Shown: one piece after another, positions 37,089-45,149 of the stretch | How the letters are laid out: every line of letters starts with the position of its first letter | How positions within the stretch are numbered: position 1 is the stretch's first letter | From: Bradyrhizobium quebecense | Lineage (GTDB): Bacteria > Pseudomonadota > Alphaproteobacteria > Rhizobiales > Xanthobacteraceae | Assembly (NCBI RefSeq): GCF_013373795.3 | Contig: NZ_CP088022.1 | Span: 3,968,001 to 4,032,000 of the forward strand | Direction of reading: 5' to 3' | Length of the DNA stretch: 64,000 nt | The notes under the pieces: generated by a model | What the model saw: the letters and a program-made list of their open reading frames with translations, nothing else | Database searches by the model: none | What the model was told of the DNA's origin: nothing | Made by a program: the position numbers and the translations under genes

Positions 37089-37655
37089 TCAGACACGGTC
37101 ATAACCGGCTGCGGCGAAGAAGTTCAGGCACTCTTGGGCGGTGAAGGCGGTCAGGGCGGTGGCAATAGCGTTGTCCAAAGCCTCGATTGATCTGGCGGCG
37201 GCCTTTCGAAGTGCGGCTTTGAGCTTGGCGAAGGCCATTTCGATCGGATTGAGGTCGGGCGAATAAGGCGGCAAATAGAGGAGCTGGGCGCCCACGGCAT
37301 CGATTGCGATGCCGACCTCGGCGCGCTTGTGTGCTGCGAGATTGTCCATCACCACGATGTCGCCGGGCCTGAGTGTCGGCACGAGGACTTGCGTCACGTA
37401 AGCCTCGAACGCCAGACCATCCATGGGACCGTCAAGGACCATCGGCGCAGTCATGCCGGTCGCTCTGAGCGCGCCGACGAAGGTCGTCGTCTTCCAATGA
37501 CCATGCGGGAGCGCTGCGACACAGCGCTGGCCGTACGGCGAGCGGCCATAGCGCCGCGCCATCTTGGTCGAGGCTCCCGTCTCGTCGATAAACACCAACC
37601 GATGGATGCCGATCTCAGGCTGAGATGCCTTCCACGCCGCGCGTTCAGCGGCCAC
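37089..37655 (-). CDS. IS630 transposase, second frame (DDE catalytic part)
   Basis: 188 residues counted from an internal ATG; carries the DDE_3 catalytic region: [20 protein letters not shown] with the first Asp, [14 protein letters not shown] with the second, and [20 protein letters not shown] with the final Glu. The open frame continues upstream to the A8 tract, where it joins the first frame. It is normally made as a frameshift fusion. Confidence 0.9.
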   Translation of the reverse strand: MAAERAAWKASQPEIGIHRLVFIDETGASTKMARRYGRSPYGQRCVAALPHGHWKTTTFVGALRATGMTAPMVLDGPMDGLAFEAYVTQVLVPTLRPGDIVVMDNLAAHKRAEVGIAIDAVGAQLLYLPPYSPDLNPIEMAFAKLKAALRKAAARSIEALDNAIATALTAFTAQECLNFFAAAGYDRV

Positions 37656-38040
37656 GTCCGGCCGATCCTGCTCGCTGGCGTGCGATGTTTTTTTTGAACG
37701 TGATGTTGCGGCGATCGAAGAATCGCCAGACCACGCTCGGCACGAAACGCTCGCCGTGGACTTTGAGGAGATGGTCAGCGATCTCGGCCAGCGTCATGTC
37801 AGGCGTAGCCTTGACCAGGGAGAGGATCTCCGCAGCATGACCCTCGATCCGAGCTGAACGTCTGTCTCCGCCCTGCGCTCCCGCCTCACAAGCGCCGGTG
37901 CTGCGCCATTCGTTGACCAGTTCGATCGCTGTCGATGGCGCTACGCCGAACCGGCCGGCGGCGCCCCGACAGCTCATGCCTTCCTCTTCCACAGCCCGAA
38001 TAATGCGAAGGCGAAGGTCCGGCGAGAGCGGCTTAGCCAT
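37645..38040 (-). CDS. IS630 transposase, first frame (helix-turn-helix part)
   Basis: 131 residues with the winged helix-turn-helix DNA-binding region ([36 protein letters not shown]). Near its end is a run of eight A on the coding strand (TTCAAAAAAAACATC). Skipping one A moves into the frame of the catalytic half and gives [14 protein letters not shown], which reads as normal IS630 sequence. Programmed slippage or frameshifting is likely; a disabling mutation is the alternative. Confidence 0.88.
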   Translation of the reverse strand: MAKPLSPDLRLRIIRAVEEEGMSCRGAAGRFGVAPSTAIELVNEWRSTGACEAGAQGGDRRSARIEGHAAEILSLVKATPDMTLAEIADHLLKVHGERFVPSVVWRFFDRRNITFKKNIARQRAGSAGRGR

Positions 38041-38458
38041 GGGGGCTGGCCTCCATCACCAGCCCTCAGGGTGAATCACGATTTGCCTCACAAGGGAATC
38101 TGGAGGGTTCTGTGAGGTCGCGCTCACGCGAGGGCGCGGCAGGCGCTTATGACGCGACCTCATTGAAGCCGGATTGAACGAAGGCGCGGGAGGCTATTCG
38201 CGGTTTTGCAGCTATGGGGATTGTTCGAGATCGCCATGCCCGATCTGCTGGCTCGGCGCGTGAGGCAGAGACACAGGAGTGCGCATCCTGGAAGAGTTGA
38301 GATCAGACGCGCTTCGCCTGAGATCGCGATAGGCCTTTTGCTGCATCGGACGGTTGTTGTCGCGCAGTGTGACAGCACGGATTCGACATCGTCCGCGATG
38401 ATCGAGACGCTGGGAGCGAAATGACGAATGATGATCGTCGTGCACGACATGACTTGGC

Positions 38459-39709
38459 TCACGATGTGTCGCATCGGAACGGTGATGTTCGAGGGCTGGG
38501 GCGTCTGAAGCTATGTCGAAAGCGCTCAATGATGCGCATGACGCCACCACAATCGGGACAGGCAGGAACCTCGGCCCGGGTTTGAGCCTCCGAATCCACA
38601 GGCGACGGCTGGCCATCGTTTGGGGCTGTTCGCTCATGATCGAGAAGTTCGCGGCAAAGGGCGAGCTTGGCAGCGCGATGGCGGTTGGCCATGAAGCCGA
38701 AGTGGCGGATGCGGTGGAAGCCGTCAGGCAGCGTATGAAGCAGGAAACGGCGAATGAACTCATCGGGCTTGAGATTCATGATCTTTGTCGCGCTGTTTTG
38801 GCGATAGTCCTTCCATGAGAAGGCGACATGATCGTCGTCGAGTGCGACGAGCCGGCTGTTGGCGATCGCGACGCGATGGGTGTAGCGGCCGAGATAGGCC
38901 AGGACCTGTGCGGGTCCGCCGAAGGGCCGCTTGGCGTAAACAACCCAGTTGATGCGTCGCATGGCGTCGAGGTGGGCCGCAAAGGCAGCCGGCTCGGCCA
39001 GAGCTCCGAGATCGCCGAAGAAACGCAAGGCACCGGAGTTGAAGGCTGCCGACAGACGTTTGAGAAAAAGTGTGCGAAATAGTCTGGACAACGGTTTGAC
39101 GGCCAGGAAGAAGTTCGGTCGGCAAGCGGTCCAGCGCGCGCCATCGGGCGAGAGGCCGCCACCCGGAACGACGCAATGGACGTGGGGATGATGCATCAGC
39201 GTCTGTCCCCAGGTGTGGAGGACGGCGACGCCGCCGATCGCACCGCCGAGCCGGCGTGGATTGGCGGCGAGCGTCGTCATCGCCTCGGCGGCAGCCTTGA
39301 ACAGGATGGCATAGACGACGGCCTTGTTCTGGAAAGCGATCGCGGCGATCGGTGCGGGAAGTGTAAAGACGACGTGGAAATAGGGAACCGGAAGCAGGTC
39401 GGCTTGACGCGCGGCGAGCCACGCGGCTCGGGCTCTCCCCTGACACTTCGGACAGTGCCGATTGCGGCAGGAATTATAGGCAACGCGTGTCGTGCCGCAG
39501 TCGTCGCAAGCCTGCATGTGGCCGCCGAGCGCCTCGGTCCGGCACGCAACGATCGCGCTCATCACGCGCCGCTCGACCCGCCCCAGATGACCGGCATGTA
39601 CACGGCGATAGGCGTCGCCATGCCGGCACAGAATATCGGCAATCTCGATGGCGGGCCTGTTGGAGCGGATGTCGGAGCGGGTCATGACCCGCATCCCGCT
39701 GCGGGTCAT
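38459..39709 (-). CDS. IS91 family transposase (Y2/HUH type)
   Basis: Rolling-circle transposase, 416 residues. N-terminal zinc-binding region with CDDCGTTRVAYNSCRNRHCP and CQGRAR; HUH metal motif in HHPHVHCVVPGG; catalytic tyrosine region YLGRYTHRVAIANSR; C-terminal CPDCGGVMR zinc knuckle. It starts with ATGA overlapping the recombinase stop codon. It appears complete. Confidence 0.93.
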   Translation of the reverse strand: MTRSGMRVMTRSDIRSNRPAIEIADILCRHGDAYRRVHAGHLGRVERRVMSAIVACRTEALGGHMQACDDCGTTRVAYNSCRNRHCPKCQGRARAAWLAARQADLLPVPYFHVVFTLPAPIAAIAFQNKAVVYAILFKAAAEAMTTLAANPRRLGGAIGGVAVLHTWGQTLMHHPHVHCVVPGGGLSPDGARWTACRPNFFLAVKPLSRLFRTLFLKRLSAAFNSGALRFFGDLGALAEPAAFAAHLDAMRRINWVVYAKRPFGGPAQVLAYLGRYTHRVAIANSRLVALDDDHVAFSWKDYRQNSATKIMNLKPDEFIRRFLLHTLPDGFHRIRHFGFMANRHRAAKLALCRELLDHERTAPNDGQPSPVDSEAQTRAEVPACPDCGGVMRIIERFRHSFRRPSPRTSPFRCDTS

Positions 39710-40566
39710 CCAGGTGGCGTCACCTCCAGCGACAGGCGATCGAGCGGGCTCTGCGTCGCTCGGATCGTATCGGTGGCGACCTGCGTGTAGCGCGCTGTCG
39801 ACGACAAATTATTGTGCCCGAGCAAGACCTGGATGATCCGGATATCGGTTCCGTTCTCGAGAAGATGTGTCGCGAAGCTGTGGCGCAGCGTGTGCAGCGT
39901 GACGCGCTTGGTCAGGCCCGCAGCCTTCACCGCCGACCGGCAGGCGGCATGCAGCACGGTCTGATCGATCGGATGATCTTCGTCACGACCAGGGAACAGA
40001 TAAAGCCGCGGCCGGGCGAGCCGCCAGTAGGTGCGCAGGATGCCCAGCAGCTGGGGCGACAGCATCACGTTGCGATCCTTCGCGCCCTTGCCGTGGCGCA
40101 CCTGGATGACGCCGCGGGCGCTGTCGATGTCTTCGATCCGCAGTCCCGCAACCTCCGAGGCCCTGAGCCCGGCCGCATAGGCGGTGGTGAGCGCGGCGCG
40201 GCTCTTCAGGCTCGATACCGCTTCAAGAAACTGAACCACTTCGTCGGCGCTGAGAACGACCGGCAGCTTGCGCGGTTCTCGCGCATAGGGAATGCGCTCT
40301 GGGATGAGCGCCTCGCCGAGCGTGACGCCGTAGAAAAACCGTAGCGCACAGACGATCTGGTTCAGCGCCGGCCATGAGATGCCGGTCGAGACCAAATGCA
40401 CCTGGAAGGCGCGGACGTCTTCCAGCTCTAACCGGTCAGGCGATCGGCCAAAATAGCGGCTGAACTTCGAAACCGCGCTGATGTAGGATCTTTGCGTCGC
40501 CGGCGACAGATTGCGGACGGTCATGTCTTCGATCATGCGGCGGCGAAGAGGGCTCAAATCGGCCAT
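39706..40566 (-). CDS. Tyrosine-type site-specific recombinase carried by the IS91-like element
   Basis: 286 residues from the ATG at 40566 (AGGAG upstream). N-terminal SAM-like core-binding domain (LSPATQRSYISAVSKFSRYF), then the catalytic domain with Arg in YAAGLRASEVAGLR, HTLRHSFATHLL (His-x-x-Arg), GHNNLSSTARYTQV with the nucleophile Tyr. IS91 relatives with an upstream integrase-like gene are known; its exact role in transposition is unclear. Confidence 0.9.
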   Translation of the reverse strand: MADLSPLRRRMIEDMTVRNLSPATQRSYISAVSKFSRYFGRSPDRLELEDVRAFQVHLVSTGISWPALNQIVCALRFFYGVTLGEALIPERIPYAREPRKLPVVLSADEVVQFLEAVSSLKSRAALTTAYAAGLRASEVAGLRIEDIDSARGVIQVRHGKGAKDRNVMLSPQLLGILRTYWRLARPRLYLFPGRDEDHPIDQTVLHAACRSAVKAAGLTKRVTLHTLRHSFATHLLENGTDIRIIQVLLGHNNLSSTARYTQVATDTIRATQSPLDRLSLEVTPPG

Positions 40567-40707
40567 CTCGATACTCCTGTCTGAGGGGGTGGGCTCCAAC
40601 ACCCACATCCTCTCAGCCAGGAGGCGATCTATGCCACCTTGCCCCCTACGCCGCGGCAGCGGCTTAGTTCAATCCCTTCCGATTCCGCCAGGTCAGAAAA
40701 TGCTCTA

Positions 40708-40823
40708 GAAGACTTGCCCCGTGTCGAGAGCGGGAAGCATTGCTGAGAAAGGCGCGTCACAATGAGACCACCGCTCATTTGACCGAGTGGCTGATGTCTC
40801 CCGGGCCACGCGCTCCAATTTAG
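40708..40823 (+). pseudogene. Small LEERL/SPGL family gene copy 2, 3' part
   Basis: Continues in frame from the 5' part once the IS630 and one TA are removed: RLAPCREREALLRKARHNE, then TTAHLTEWLMSPGPRAPI and a TAG stop. The motif order (LLRKAR, ET, WL, SPG) matches the intact paralogue at 32951. GGAG overlaps its stop and serves the next micro-gene. Confidence 0.85.
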
Positions 40824-40833
40824 GAGCACGACG

Positions 40834-40944
40834 GTGTCAGCGAACCGGAATCAATTCGATGGCGTTGAGACCGCCTTTGTCTGCGCAGTGGCGGTGTCTT
40901 TTGTGGCGCTGATTGCCAGCGTGGCTTGGCTCTTTCTCGGATGA
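40834..40944 (+). CDS. 36-residue single-pass membrane protein
   Basis: GTG start with GGAGC seven bases upstream, just after the stop of the split small gene, so originally a two-gene unit. N-terminal polar part MSANRNQFDGVETA, then one helix (FVCAVAVSFVALIASVAWLF) ending LG. Function unknown. Because transposons separate it from its former promoter, its expression is doubtful. Confidence 0.5.
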   Translation: MSANRNQFDGVETAFVCAVAVSFVALIASVAWLFLG

Positions 40945-41318
40945 AGCCCACTGGAGGGCCGGGCAATTGGGGAGCATTGTACGTGCAGTAAATTCGCCAC
41001 TGGCTCGGCGCATCGGGCCGGTAGATGGCCCCAGCAACTAGCCTTCCTTCACACAGGCCCCCAATGGTTGCCGGGGTCGCTCATTTCAGAGGCCGCCTCG
41101 GTTGGTGTGGGGCCATGACCCCCATAATCGGCTGGAGTTCAGTTCGCGCGATAGCGCTCATATGCGGCCCGCTACACCCGCCAAGCACGCTACCAAGCGT
41201 GGCCGCTCTAAACCGGCATGGTTGATCTGGGCGGCGCGCGCCGCACCCGTTGCCTGCCCGCAACTAACCCTTCAGAGGTATTAAACTTTTTAATGCGCCA
41301 TGCAGACATACCCTTGCC

Positions 41319-41388
41319 AGGATTTTGCAAATCCTTCCTGGGGCTAGAGCCGACGCCGTCCGCATGCATTTTAAGCGGGCGGCGTTCG
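41319..41388. repeat. Hairpin repeat D, copy 1
   Basis: AGGATTTTGCA, CCTTCCTGGGGCTAG, then the stem CGACGCCGTCCGC / GCGGGCGGCGTTCG around ATGCATTTTA. Copy 2 at 41818-41884 is about 80 percent identical over 65 bp. Unknown role; possibly a transcript end of decayed small genes. Confidence 0.65.
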
Positions 41389-41575
41389 TACATTTGAGCG
41401 TATGTCGTAAACAGCAAGAAGCCCCGACGGGGGCTAGCGCGTCAGGGCCTCTTTCCGGATGCGATCCTCCCCGGAGCGCAAACTCAGCGCGCGGTCCAGC
41501 TGAGAGCGCCGTGAAGTGTACCGGGGAACGTCGGCAATATAGAACGCTCTCCCGGACTACCTCGACTTGACAAGT

Positions 41576-41720
41576 GTCCTAACTCCCATCTGACCGTGTC
41601 CGAATTAGGACAGTAACGGCGTGTGGCCTGTTTCCATCCCTGTGGCTTGCTCTGATTTTCTGCGTGGCCTAGTTTGCCATTTACCCGTCGCAATCGTCCG
41701 CGTGACGTCGTCTGCCCCAT
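41576..41720 (+). repeat. Leader-like repeat, copy C (partial)
   Basis: Starts with the GTCCTAA / TTAGGAC stem (41576-41611), then AACGGCGTGTGG, CCTGTTTCCATCC, GTGGCCTAGTTTGCC and GTCGCAATCGTC. It aligns with copy B from 34014 and, more weakly, copy A. The downstream part with the CTCCGT hairpin is not recognisable, and no small gene of the family follows. Confidence 0.55.
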
Positions 41721-41817
41721 CGGTGAAGCACCGAGGCCGAGCCGTCCCGACCGATCGCTCGTGATAGCCAATTTGGGACGTGTGCTGTGGCACAAATTGT
41801 ATAGGCTCCCAGCTATC

Positions 41818-41884
41818 AGGATTTTGCATACCTTCCTGGGGCTAGGGCCAGCGCCGTTCGCAAGCATTTCAGCGGGCGGCGTTG
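41818..41884. repeat. Hairpin repeat D, copy 2
   Basis: AGGATTTTGCA, CCTTCCTGGGGCTAG, then CAGCGCCGTTCGC and GCGGGCGGCGTTG around AAGCATTTCA. Second copy of the element at 41319, in the same orientation, 430 bp downstream of it. Confidence 0.65.
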
Positions 41885-42382
41885 TGCTGTCAGACATCAG
41901 CCGGAATGAAACCGGGCGGATCCGAGCACGCCGACGGGAGCCGTTGTCGAAGCGTTTGGGCTGCGGCGCGGCGCGATCCGTAGTTCTCCGGGGCAGAACA
42001 AAGTTCCGCGAGCAGGCGGCTCGGCCCTCGTCCCGACTGCATCGGATAATCAATGAGTTACCGACGGATTTGGCGACGCCGGATCACGGCTGGCACAATC
42101 TGCATACTACCTTGGTACCCTCTTGATGCCCAAAAAAACTGCGTAGCGTTGGAGGGAAGACTCGGGTTCCGGCAGTGTTCCTAACATTGGCTTGTCCGGC
42201 CGACGCACCGATTGCGCGTCGCAAGGCAAGGCGACGCCGTCGGCGAACGGATCCACACCGGGATCCGCAACGACGCCCAAACGGGCGCGACGCTTCACTC
42301 AATCGTTTGACGGGTGTTAGTTATTGCTACAACCTTTGATTTAAAAATCGACGACCGCCATTCATTCGCGGAACCGTTCCAG

Positions 42383-42589
42383 ATGATTCACAAGAGCGTC
42401 GAATTCAGCATCACGCAGCTCATGCCCGGCGTCTGGAAATGGCGTTTCCAGATCGGCGATCGGGTCTTCACGGGCAAGACCGAAGCAAAGCTCGACTTAT
42501 TGGCGATCCGCCGCGTGCAGCTGCGGATCGACCGCGAGCTGAACAATCTCGGGCTCGGACGGACCCGCGGACACCGCGATCAGGACTGA
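42383..42589 (+). CDS. Small hypothetical protein
   Basis: 68 residues from the ATG at 42383; an in-frame start at 42314 is possible. Predicted beta-rich first half (VEFSITQLMPGVWKWRFQIG, DRVFTGKTEA) and one helix (LLAIRRVQLRIDRELNNLG). Codon use is typical of the chromosome. It marks the return to normal coding density after the accessory interval. Family not recognised. Confidence 0.55.
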   Translation: MIHKSVEFSITQLMPGVWKWRFQIGDRVFTGKTEAKLDLLAIRRVQLRIDRELNNLGLGRTRGHRDQD

Positions 42590-42611
42590 GACGCAGTCCG
42601 TCCGGCAAGCT

Positions 42612-42842
42612 TCAGTCCGCGCTTGCCAGCCGCCGCATCGTGAACTCGATGTCGCCGCCGGGCAGTTCGCGCCAGCTCTCGACCGCGCTCATATAGGCGG
42701 CCTTCGGATAGCGCTTGAGAAAGTCGCGCGCCCGCAGGCGGGCCTGATCGCGCGGCAGGCTGAAGGTCTCGCGCAGATAGCCGTCATCCGGCTTGCGCCG
42801 CGCGGCCATCCGGCTGGCAAGATCGCGCGGACGAAACACCAT
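42612..42842 (-). CDS. Small hypothetical protein
   Basis: 76 residues, no signal or membrane segment. It has a basic N-terminus (VFRPRDLASRMAARRKPDDG), a helical middle (LPRDQARLRARDFLKRYPKA) and an acidic end. It is convergent with the gene at 42383, 22 bp away. Family not recognised, and the ribosome binding site is weak. Confidence 0.55.
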   Translation of the reverse strand: MVFRPRDLASRMAARRKPDDGYLRETFSLPRDQARLRARDFLKRYPKAAYMSAVESWRELPGGDIEFTMRRLASAD

Positions 42843-42941
42843 TGCCGCAACTCCGAACCAACTGACGACGCCCCCAATATAGGGGCGGCGCCGGCAAAAT
42901 CCGAGTCTGCGGGAAGCGGAGGAAGCCGCCCCGAGCGGGCG

Positions 42942-43244
42942 TTACTGGCTGCGCTGCGCGGAGCCTCCGGGCTGCGCGGAGCTCCCGGTCTTGGTCTTCG
43001 GCTTGGCCGGATGGGCCGCCGCCTTCGGCGCATCGCTGCGCACCGCGCCCCAGGGATCGGCCGATCCCTTGGCATCCGGAATCTTGCTCAACGAGTCCTT
43101 GTAGGCCTTGTCGTTGATCGCGTCGCGATCCTTCTCCTCCTGGGTCTTGGTCTTGACCTCAGGCATCAGATTGACGTTCGGCATTTGCGCATAGGCCGGC
43201 GCCGACAGCAGCACCGCAGCCGCAACTGCGCTCAAAACTCTCAT
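42942..43244 (-). CDS. Small secreted protein with KAYKxxLxxIPxxK...DPWG motif
   Basis: 100 residues: signal peptide (RVLSAVAAAVLLSAPAYAQ), then a helical acidic/basic stretch (KTKTQEEKDRDAINDKAYKD) followed by SLSKIPDAKGSADPWGAVR and a Pro/Lys-rich tail. The block KAYK...IPxxK...DPWG recurs in the otherwise different protein at 49359-49586, so they are paralogues. Expected in the periplasm. Function unknown. Confidence 0.75.
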   Translation of the reverse strand: MRVLSAVAAAVLLSAPAYAQMPNVNLMPEVKTKTQEEKDRDAINDKAYKDSLSKIPDAKGSADPWGAVRSDAPKAAAHPAKPKTKTGSSAQPGGSAQRSQ

Positions 43245-43318
43245 AAGAACGCTCCTTGCATTTTCGTCAGCGGTATATCACCCCAAGAAAGCTGCCGCCA
43301 AGCGCGCCCGTCCCTGCC

Positions 43319-43450
43319 CTAGAGGTGGTCTGACTTGCAGGATTTCGGCGACTGCATCCAGTCGTCCCAGATCGGACCGCATCGCGTGCAGCCGACAAGC
43401 GCAAGCCCGATCGCGATCACGCCGCCCAGCAATACCAACCTGCGGAACAT
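43319..43450 (-). CDS. 43-residue putative lipoprotein
   Basis: A micro-gene with a clear type II signal: RRLVLLGGVIAIGLALVGC with the lipobox LVGC, leaving a mature peptide of about 23 residues with three further Cys or aromatic residues (TRCGPIWDDWMQSPKSCKSD). Likely lipid-anchored; two cysteines could form a disulfide. It is divergent from the amidase gene. Function unknown. Confidence 0.6.
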   Translation of the reverse strand: MFRRLVLLGGVIAIGLALVGCTRCGPIWDDWMQSPKSCKSDHL

Positions 43451-43628
43451 GGACGCCCCCACCACTGACAAGGGGCAATTGGGCGCCAAAACTGGGGCAT
43501 TTTCAAGCCGGGCACGGTGCTTGCAGCGCCGCGCCCGAGCACAGCGCCGGCGCTGCGTCCGCGCGATGGTTTGACCGGACGGCCCCCCAAACTACACTGC
43601 GCAACAAAGCAGAAAAGGAATCGACGAC

Positions 43629-45131
43629 ATGACTTTGGCGATGAGCTGGGACGAATGGACGCGGCATGACGGGACGGCGCTCGCCGAGCGCGTCCGGAAC
43701 GGCGAGCTGACGCCACGGGAGCTGGCGGCGCAGGCTGCCGCCGCCACAGCCAAGGTCGATCCCGCGCTCTCCGGCGTGGTCGAACTGTTCGACGACGTGA
43801 TCGCCGATCCCGCGCGCGACGGCGCCGATCTCAACGGCCCGTTCGCCGGCCTGCCCTTCCTGATGAAGGACCTCGGTCCCACGCTGAAGGGCCGGCTGCA
43901 GGAAATGGGTTCGCTGATGATGCGCGGCAACCGCGCCGCGGCCGACAGCTTCCTGACCACGAAGCTGCGCAAGGCCGGTCTCAATTTGATCGGCCGCACC
44001 ACCACGCCGGAGTTCGGGGTCTGCAGCTCGGCCGAGAACCCGGCGGTCTATGTCACGCGCAATCCCTGGAACACCGACTACACCACCTGCGGCTCGTCGG
44101 CCGGCAGCGCGGCGATGGTTGCCGCCGGCGCTGTCCCGATCGCGCATGCGACCGACGGCGGCGGCTCGATCCGGATTCCCGCCGGCGTCAACGGCAATAT
44201 CGGGCTGAAAGTGTCGCGCGGCGTGTTCTCGCTCGCACCGCATCTGTCCGATCTCACAGGCCTCGTCTCGATCCAGGGCTGCCAGTCGCGCTCGGTGCGC
44301 GACACCGCAGCCTTCGTCGATAGCTGCCGCGGCCCGGCGCCCGGCGAGTTCATGCCGTTCTGGACACCGCCGGAACCCTATACAGCGATGATCGCGCGCG
44401 ACCCCGGCCGGCTCAAGATCGCGCTGTCGCACACCTGGGGCGACTATCGCGCGACGCCGCACATCGCAGCCGAGCTCGAGCGGGTCGGACGTTTCCTCGA
44501 GGGCCTCGGCCATCAGGTCGATCACGCCCTGCCACCGATCGACTATCGCGAAGCCTTCGCGGCACAGACCACCTGCTACATCAGCAATTTCGCCGTCGTG
44601 ATCGGCAACATGCTCGCGGCGCGCGGACTCGAGCGGCCGCCTGCGGACCTGATCGAGCCGATCAACATCCGCATTTGGGAGCATGGCCGCGACTTTAGCT
44701 TCGCCGACCGCGCCCGCATGCAGGCAGTGTTCAATACGACGGCGCGCGGCTTCGGCGCCTTCTTCGAGGATTGGGACATCATCCTGACGCCGATCACGGC
44801 GCTGCCGACGCCGAAGATCGGCACCACGGAAAATCTCACCATCAGCGACAACCCGTCGGTGCTGGACTGGTTCGGCAATCTCTGGCGCAACTTCGCCTTC
44901 ACGCCGCTCGCCAATCTCTGCGGCATCCCGGCGATCTCGTTGCCGCTCGCGACCAACGAGCACGGCCTGCCGCTCGGCATCCAGGCGATCGGCAAGCAGG
45001 CCGATGACGGCCTCTTGCTGCAGCTCGCCGCCCAGATCGAACGGGCGATCGACGGCAAGTGGAATGACGGCAAGCGGCCTGGCGTGCATGTCACGCGCAA
45101 CCAGGCAATAAACAGCAAGCAAGAACATTAG
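43629..45131 (+). CDS. Amidase signature family hydrolase
   Basis: 500 residues. The Ser-cisSer-Lys machinery is visible: Lys in GLPFLMKDLGP (near 83), the glycine/serine loop CGSSAGSAAMVAAG (about 157-170) and GGSIRIPAG with the nucleophilic Ser. AAAAGGA lies before the ATG at 43629. The substrate is unknown; relatives hydrolyse amides, carbamates and indoleacetamide. The next gene, a thioesterase, starts 18 bp later, so the two are an operon. Confidence 0.9.
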   Translation: MTLAMSWDEWTRHDGTALAERVRNGELTPRELAAQAAAATAKVDPALSGVVELFDDVIADPARDGADLNGPFAGLPFLMKDLGPTLKGRLQEMGSLMMRGNRAAADSFLTTKLRKAGLNLIGRTTTPEFGVCSSAENPAVYVTRNPWNTDYTTCGSSAGSAAMVAAGAVPIAHATDGGGSIRIPAGVNGNIGLKVSRGVFSLAPHLSDLTGLVSIQGCQSRSVRDTAAFVDSCRGPAPGEFMPFWTPPEPYTAMIARDPGRLKIALSHTWGDYRATPHIAAELERVGRFLEGLGHQVDHALPPIDYREAFAAQTTCYISNFAVVIGNMLAARGLERPPADLIEPINIRIWEHGRDFSFADRARMQAVFNTTARGFGAFFEDWDIILTPITALPTPKIGTTENLTISDNPSVLDWFGNLWRNFAFTPLANLCGIPAISLPLATNEHGLPLGIQAIGKQADDGLLLQLAAQIERAIDGKWNDGKRPGVHVTRNQAINSKQEH

Positions 45132-45149
45132 CGGAGGGAACGGAACGTC

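Larger units (their letters stand above)
38095..40670 (-). mobile_element. IS91-like element with tyrosine recombinase, inside the IS630
   Basis: Approximate limits. The left (oriIS-side) boundary is placed next to CAAG at 38091-38094 (CTTG on the element strand), the tetranucleotide IS91 relatives insert beside. The right boundary is near GTTC at 40667-40670, where IS630 terminal sequence resumes. It has no terminal inverted repeats or target duplication, as expected. It carries a tyrosine recombinase and an HUH transposase that overlap by four bases. The 38095-38458 part is non-coding and should hold the replication origin end. Confidence 0.75.
37076..40705 (-). mobile_element. IS630 family element interrupted by an IS91-like element
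   Basis: Outer ends are imperfect inverted repeats, GAGCAGATTCTGATCAGAC at the left and GAGCATTTTCTGACCTGGC as complement of the right, flanked by TA on both sides (37074-37075 and 40706-40707), the standard IS630 target duplication. The transposase genes fill 37089-38040. The expected 5' end of the element is about 2.6 kb away because another element lies between 38095 and 40670. Without it the IS630 would be about 1.05 kb, a normal size. Confidence 0.88.
40945..42382. other. 1.4-kb gene-poor interval with repeats
   Basis: No gene here is convincing. Seen: a degraded terminator-like GGCCGCCTCGGTTGG near 41091, two copies of a hairpin repeat (41319, 41818), leader-like copy C (41576), a GCCCCGACGGGGGC hairpin near 41424, and a short basic open frame from 41161 (MRPATPAKHATKRGRSKPAW...) with no ribosome binding site. 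It looks like decayed accessory DNA made of duplicated leader segments. Confidence 0.6.

Noticed and set aside
40660..40680. GTTCAATCCC resembling the T-loop of a tRNA
   Set aside because: No acceptor, D or anticodon stem around it; it is at the IS91/IS630 junction.
41484..42053. 189-codon minus-strand frame in the gene-poor interval
   Set aside because: Runs through leader copy C and hairpin repeat D; no protein features, so a chance frame.
32477..42382. Possible integrative island with att sites
   Set aside because: No tRNA, flanking direct repeats or conjugation genes; the tyrosine recombinase belongs to the IS91-like element. Stacked insertion sequences explain the region.
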